NCBI RefSeq assembly: GCF_001039355.2
Contig: NW_019775459.1
Coordinates: 56,784-120,783, forward strand
DNA length: 64,000 nucleotides
Direction: 5' to 3'
Source of the DNA: Lingula anatina
Taxonomy: Eukaryota > Brachiopoda > Lingulata > Lingulida > Lingulidae
Within the stretch, counting starts at the first letter, position 1; each line of letters begins with the position of its first letter. Below are positions 60,401 to 64,000 of the stretch, piece after piece. The notes beneath the pieces are model-generated. The model saw only the letters and a program-made list of their open reading frames with translations, was not told the DNA's origin and did not search any database. The position numbers and the translations under genes are program-made.

Positions 60401-61808
60401 CCTTTTGATTTCAGCTCTGGTACTATATAGAGTGGTATTAAAACTGCACATTTTAGAACTGTAAGACAAAACAGTGAAATTAAATGAAACTTTTTTCACC
60501 AACTTTCCAGGACCTACTAAAACACACGCCTACTGGCCACAAGGACAGAATGGCCCTGCAGAGGGCGCTGACGGAGCTGGAGAATCTGACCCATAAACTG
60601 AACGAGTGCAAGCGTCAAGCAGAACAGAAACGAGAAGCCAAAGAGATCATCAGCAACCTTAACGTCAGTGTCATGAAAAAGGGCGTCAACGAAGGAAACA
60701 GAGCTTTGGTCAGGCAAGATGATATGACTCAGATTGTAAGTATACTTGCTATCGAAATTTATGAATTTAATTAATTGGAGGTGATTGCTACAGCATGTGT
60801 AGATAGTTTTGGCACGATGCAGGGTTCTTATGTTGTACTAAAAACTGAGTTTAAAGACCAGTGTCAAACAAGAACTGTTGTCAAAAATTGGTTGTTTACA
60901 AAGACTTAAAGAATTTAACCTAGAAAGTAATGTTTCACAAAGGATATAGGTCTTTAACCTATCTTTTGCAATCTTGAATCTGCCTTTGAGGCAAAGAGTG
61001 GTTGTTTTGACGATGTTAAGTTGCTAGCTTTCATGATTCTAGCCCATTTAGGTATGTCAAAGACATCTAATATTGGGCAATCATCCATAACACCCATTTA
61101 GAGTAACATAACAAAGCCAACTATATGTATGCTATGGACCATCCTAGTTAAGCAGTCTAACTTATTAAGAATTATAAGACGTATGGTGATAAACAGTGAG
61201 GGGGGAATGCTGGCTTTGATATTAATACTATTATAATTGTTTTTGACAGTAATGTCATTCTTATTTTTAGTGTTGTTATCATAATCATCATCCTCATCAT
61301 TATTATTATAAATAATTATTAATATTTTAATGTTACTCTGTACAATATTATGGTGGCGGTTGTTGCTAGTTATATCTAGGTCCTGTATTTTAATGGGCAA
61401 AAGGTAGCATAGTGGCTATCAATAGAACTAAAAGATGAAAAGAAAGACATTTTTTGACCACTTGTTTTCTTGTTTCATGCATGCTGTAGGCTGCCCAGAA
61501 GGTAGACAAATTAACATCTTCTCATTAAGTCATTAATAACTCTAGTAAAGACTTTTGCCTGCTGTGCGAAACACTTAGTTGCTATGATACTTTGTTGCTA
61601 TGATATTTTGTTGCTATGATACTTTCTTTGATCAGCAGCTAAAATCAGACTTACATACTTCAGTAACAGCTTTACTCAAAAAGTTATTGACTGATTTTGA
61701 CAAAATTTTCAGAATAAGTCAGAAATAGGTTAAGAACTGATTCCATTTGGTGATGATCCATTAAATGATTAAAAGCTTTATTATATGTATTGAAATTTAA
61801 GCTGCTTT

Positions 61809-61858
<50 letters not shown>

Positions 61859-61897
61859 NNNNNNNNNNNNNNNNNNNNNNNNNTATATTTAAATTTG

Positions 61898-61983
<86 letters not shown>

Positions 61984-63728
61984 AGTGCATATCTATTATA
62001 GTTCACCAATGGGTTACAAATCAGATTATTATTTTATCTTAAATTATATTGTCATGAGTTTAGCTGCTGTTTGCAAAAAATGATAATTATAGTAACAGAC
62101 ACAGTCTGGTGTGAACATATAAGATTAGGGAGCTTCAAAATTATAATACTATTATTCAAAACTCACTTGAGGTAATATCCCCCCACCACCACCACCTCAT
62201 ACTGTGTTTAATATACAGATGACATTTGCACAGGAGGAAGGGGGCTTTAAGATTATAACTTCTTTATACAAACATGAAGAGATAATTCTGAATAATTCTT
62301 ATACAGTATTGTGTACAGCGAGTTATTAAAACTCCCTGCCTAGGTGAGGGATGCCTCTTTAGATTGAAATCACATTGCACTATATGGTCTTTCCTTTTTG
62401 AAGCTCTCTGTATCATACATTGAAATTTATATACTAAGCAAGTGTATTTGTGTGGTTTTCTTCTCTCTTTTCTTTTGTATTTTTATTTCTTTTTAAATGA
62501 TATATAATTTTTCATTTTGTTTTTGTTTTTTGCTTTGTCAGTATAGGCTTAGCACAGGTGTGAGATTTTGGATGTCTGAGGACAATTACACTGAATGGTT
62601 AAATGTGTATGTCTTTGTGTGTGTGTATTTTTGTGAGTATTTTCAAAATTGGTATTATGCCGCAAAGTAAATTTATATCTGTTTATTGTTTACTAGTACA
62701 TGCTTTATTTGCTATGCATAACTTAGATGTATTTTGTTTCTTTAACTCTGATTTTCAGTGACTTGTAGCTCTTTACAACTAGCTTCCACTTCAGCTATTT
62801 CCAGTTTGCTTTGGTGTTTGAATGAGTGACATTAGCTTTATATTTTTGCTTTGAACACCAAAAACAGTAGATGACATGCTTCATTTTTCACATGGATGTG
62901 GGAAACTTTCAAGGTTCACTTCATTGTTTACCAAAAATTAAAAAAAGGAAATTGATGTACTTTCTTCTCAGTACACATTCATCTCAAATGAAAAGTAAGA
63001 AACGATTTTACCCAAAAAATTGATGTCTTGAACGTGTAACGTCTTGGAGTATACTTATAGCTTATTGGTATTAAACAATTTTAACTTAAGCCTGTCTTGT
63101 TTGTAGGAGTATAATGTCCATGGTACCATCAACAAGTCTAAGATGAGAAGATTGCTCATTCTGAATGATCTTCTCATGTGTACCAGTATAGAGAGAAAGT
63201 AAGTAGTACACCATGAGGTAGTATCACATATGGTTAATATTACTTCTTTTTGCTAGTCTTAAGGTTGCTATTAATACAGTTAATTCATTGAATCTGTACT
63301 GTAATTTGTAACATACGTTTTTGATAAGAAAAGACATGGTTACAAAGTACATGCACAAAGGAGGCTATAGCCAGTCTCAAATATAGTATTATTTTTCCCC
63401 ATAGAGGAGGTGGCTAAAGCCATTTTAAATCAGAAATCCAATTTTGTTTCATCACAGTTTTCAACCTTATCAAGCAGCCTTCAGACCCCAGATGATAAAA
63501 CAACTGAGGGCCATTTGTCCTACCTTCTTTCTTACAACTCTTAACCATGTGTGTGTTTCAGAGAGTCCGAGAGTGGCAGTCTGATAGAGAAACACCGTCT
63601 GAAGTGGTACGTCCCTATCAATGAAGTGGAGCTCGTTGACACAGCCATTACGCCTAACATGCAGGTGACAGTGAAGTCGGAGCCTGGGAGGACCACAATC
63701 TCTTCACTGAAGCAGGGGACTGTGAAAG
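49137..63728 (+). CDS. ARHGEF10: ARHGEF10-family Rho guanine-nucleotide exchange factor, 5' part
   Basis: Thirteen coding exons in phase: 49137-49813, 50228-50498, 50810-51029, 53444-53590, 54156-54206, 56530-56798, 58579-58821, 59290-59466, 59779-59895, 60006-60098, 60511-60735, 63107-63198, 63562-63728; 916 codons before the edge. An in-frame TAG about 60 bp upstream and an acceptor near 49063 support the ATG. The product loads GTP on Rho GTPases. The first ~545 residues are acidic and disordered, with repeated Tyr-acidic motifs ([40 protein letters not shown]) and [12 protein letters not shown], which resembles the segment before the vertebrate ARHGEF10 DH domain. The DH domain starts near [16 protein letters not shown] and continues through VFHRV-like, [28 protein letters not shown] and [13 protein letters not shown]. 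Exons 12-13 begin the PH-like region ([12 protein letters not shown]). The C-terminal WD-like part lies outside. ARHGEF10 versus ARHGEF10L cannot be decided. Confidence 0.93.
51126..51168. repeat. (ATT)n microsatellite in RhoGEF intron 3
   Basis: About 14 ATT units in the ~2.4-kb intron between 51029 and 53444. Confidence 0.85.
51672..51975. repeat. minisatellite of ~75-bp units in RhoGEF intron 3
   Basis: Four imperfect copies of a unit reading TATACCTCTCTGGG(G), TCTTGTTTTCCCATCTTTTC, TCCCATTTT, ACAAAAACTATTAACAGAGA. The open frames across it on both strands come from the repeat. Confidence 0.75.
55045..55108. repeat. (GT)n/(GC)n microsatellite in RhoGEF intron 5
   Basis: An alternating purine-pyrimidine run (GTGTGT with GCGTGC interruptions), about 64 bp, the class of sequence able to form Z-DNA. 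An (AAT)n-like run follows at 55509-55560. The 54207-56529 intron is otherwise featureless. Confidence 0.8.
57433..57463. repeat. poly(T) tract in RhoGEF intron 6
   Basis: 31 consecutive T bases. A further tandem pair of 27-bp units (ACTGCCCTGCCACCTGGT) lies at 57798-57852 in the same intron. Confidence 0.8.
61140..61375. repeat. interspersed repeat, copy 1, in RhoGEF intron 11
   Basis: Starts TAAGCAGTCTAACTTA and ends GTACAATATTATGGTGGC. It has the same block order as 63771-64000: TGATAAACA, AATGCTGGCTTTGATATT, TTGTTTTTGACA, AATGTCATTCTTAT, an ATC-rich run, AATAATTATTAATATTTT. Family unknown, noncoding. Confidence 0.7.
61811..61981. repeat. long (CT)n array around a sequence gap
   Basis: (TC)n at 61811-61858, 25 undetermined bases at 61859-61883, a short unique stretch, then (TC)n at 61903-61981. 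The assembly could not resolve the array, so its true length is unknown. Confidence 0.9.
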
Positions 63729-63770
63729 GTATGGTGTATGATTTACAGGCCTGGGGAGGGGGGGGGTNTA

Positions 63771-64000
63771 AGCAGTCTAACTTACTAAGGATTATAAGAG
63801 ATACAGTGATAAACAATGAGATAGAAAATGCTGGCTTTGATATTTATATTATTATCTGTTATTGTTTTTGACAATAATGTCATTCTTATATCTAGTATTG
63901 TTATTGTGATTGTTATCATCATCATCATCATCATTGCCATCATTATTATTATTAATAATTATTAATATTTTTAAATCACTCTGTACAATATTATGGTGGT
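63771..64000. repeat. interspersed repeat, copy 2, reaching the window edge
   Basis: Second copy of the repeat at 61140-61375, with a longer (ATC)n run (63916-63940). Like copy 1 it lies in an intron of the RhoGEF gene, downstream of exon 13, preceded by a G-run and one undetermined base (63768). Confidence 0.7.

Noticed and set aside
61790-62083. Ser/Leu or Glu/Arg repeat proteins around 61.9 kb
   Set aside because: Pure (CT)n translation flanking an assembly gap.

Overview
The window is animal nuclear DNA: AT-rich, with intron-split genes carrying GT/AG junctions, abundant microsatellites, and LINE, LTR and MITE debris. Short introns, a tandem family of small secreted C-type lectins (perlucin-like in layout) and the repeat content suggest a lophotrochozoan invertebrate, most likely a mollusc. 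That assignment is inference. All gene models were assembled by hand by matching splice sites and reading phase; no transcript data were used.

Layout. (1) 1-4.8 kb is repeat-rich: a LINE endonuclease fragment, two copies of a GGGTCC-rich hairpin element, a SINE-like unit and tandem repeats. It is probably intronic to the next gene. (2) 4.8-8.7 kb, minus strand: the first nine coding exons (333 codons) of EXOSC10/Rrp6, the nuclear exosome exonuclease; its 3' part lies beyond the left edge. (3) 9.0-9.35 kb: a solo LTR. (4) 10.9-12.7 kb, minus strand: a five-exon gene for an unrecognised 259-residue protein, with three CRE-type sites upstream. (5) 14.9-42.4 kb, minus strand: a head-to-tail array of nine C-type lectin genes (named CTL1-CTL9 here, left to right). 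Each encodes a signal peptide and a C-type lectin domain split by a phase-1 intron. CTL1, 3, 4, 7 and 9 carry a heptad-like stalk. CTL2, 5, 6 and 8 have instead a splice donor where the stalk begins, and a decayed stalk remains in the intron. CTL4 has lost the splice acceptor of its last exon. The genes share a promoter block, and their 3' flanks share a noncoding repeat that often occurs as pairs about 150-195 bp apart. (6) 42.6-49.1 kb: no recognisable protein gene; it holds MITE-like palindromes and a possible promoter. (7) 49.1-63.7 kb, plus strand: thirteen coding exons of an ARHGEF10-family Rho guanine-nucleotide exchange factor, continuing past the right edge.

The lectins form the only functional cluster: probably secreted sugar-binding proteins sharing one promoter design, with diverged sugar-contact motifs (EPN, EPS, QPS, QPD) and two architectures (stalked and stalkless). 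EXOSC10 and the RhoGEF are conserved single genes flanking this young, repeat-rich expansion.
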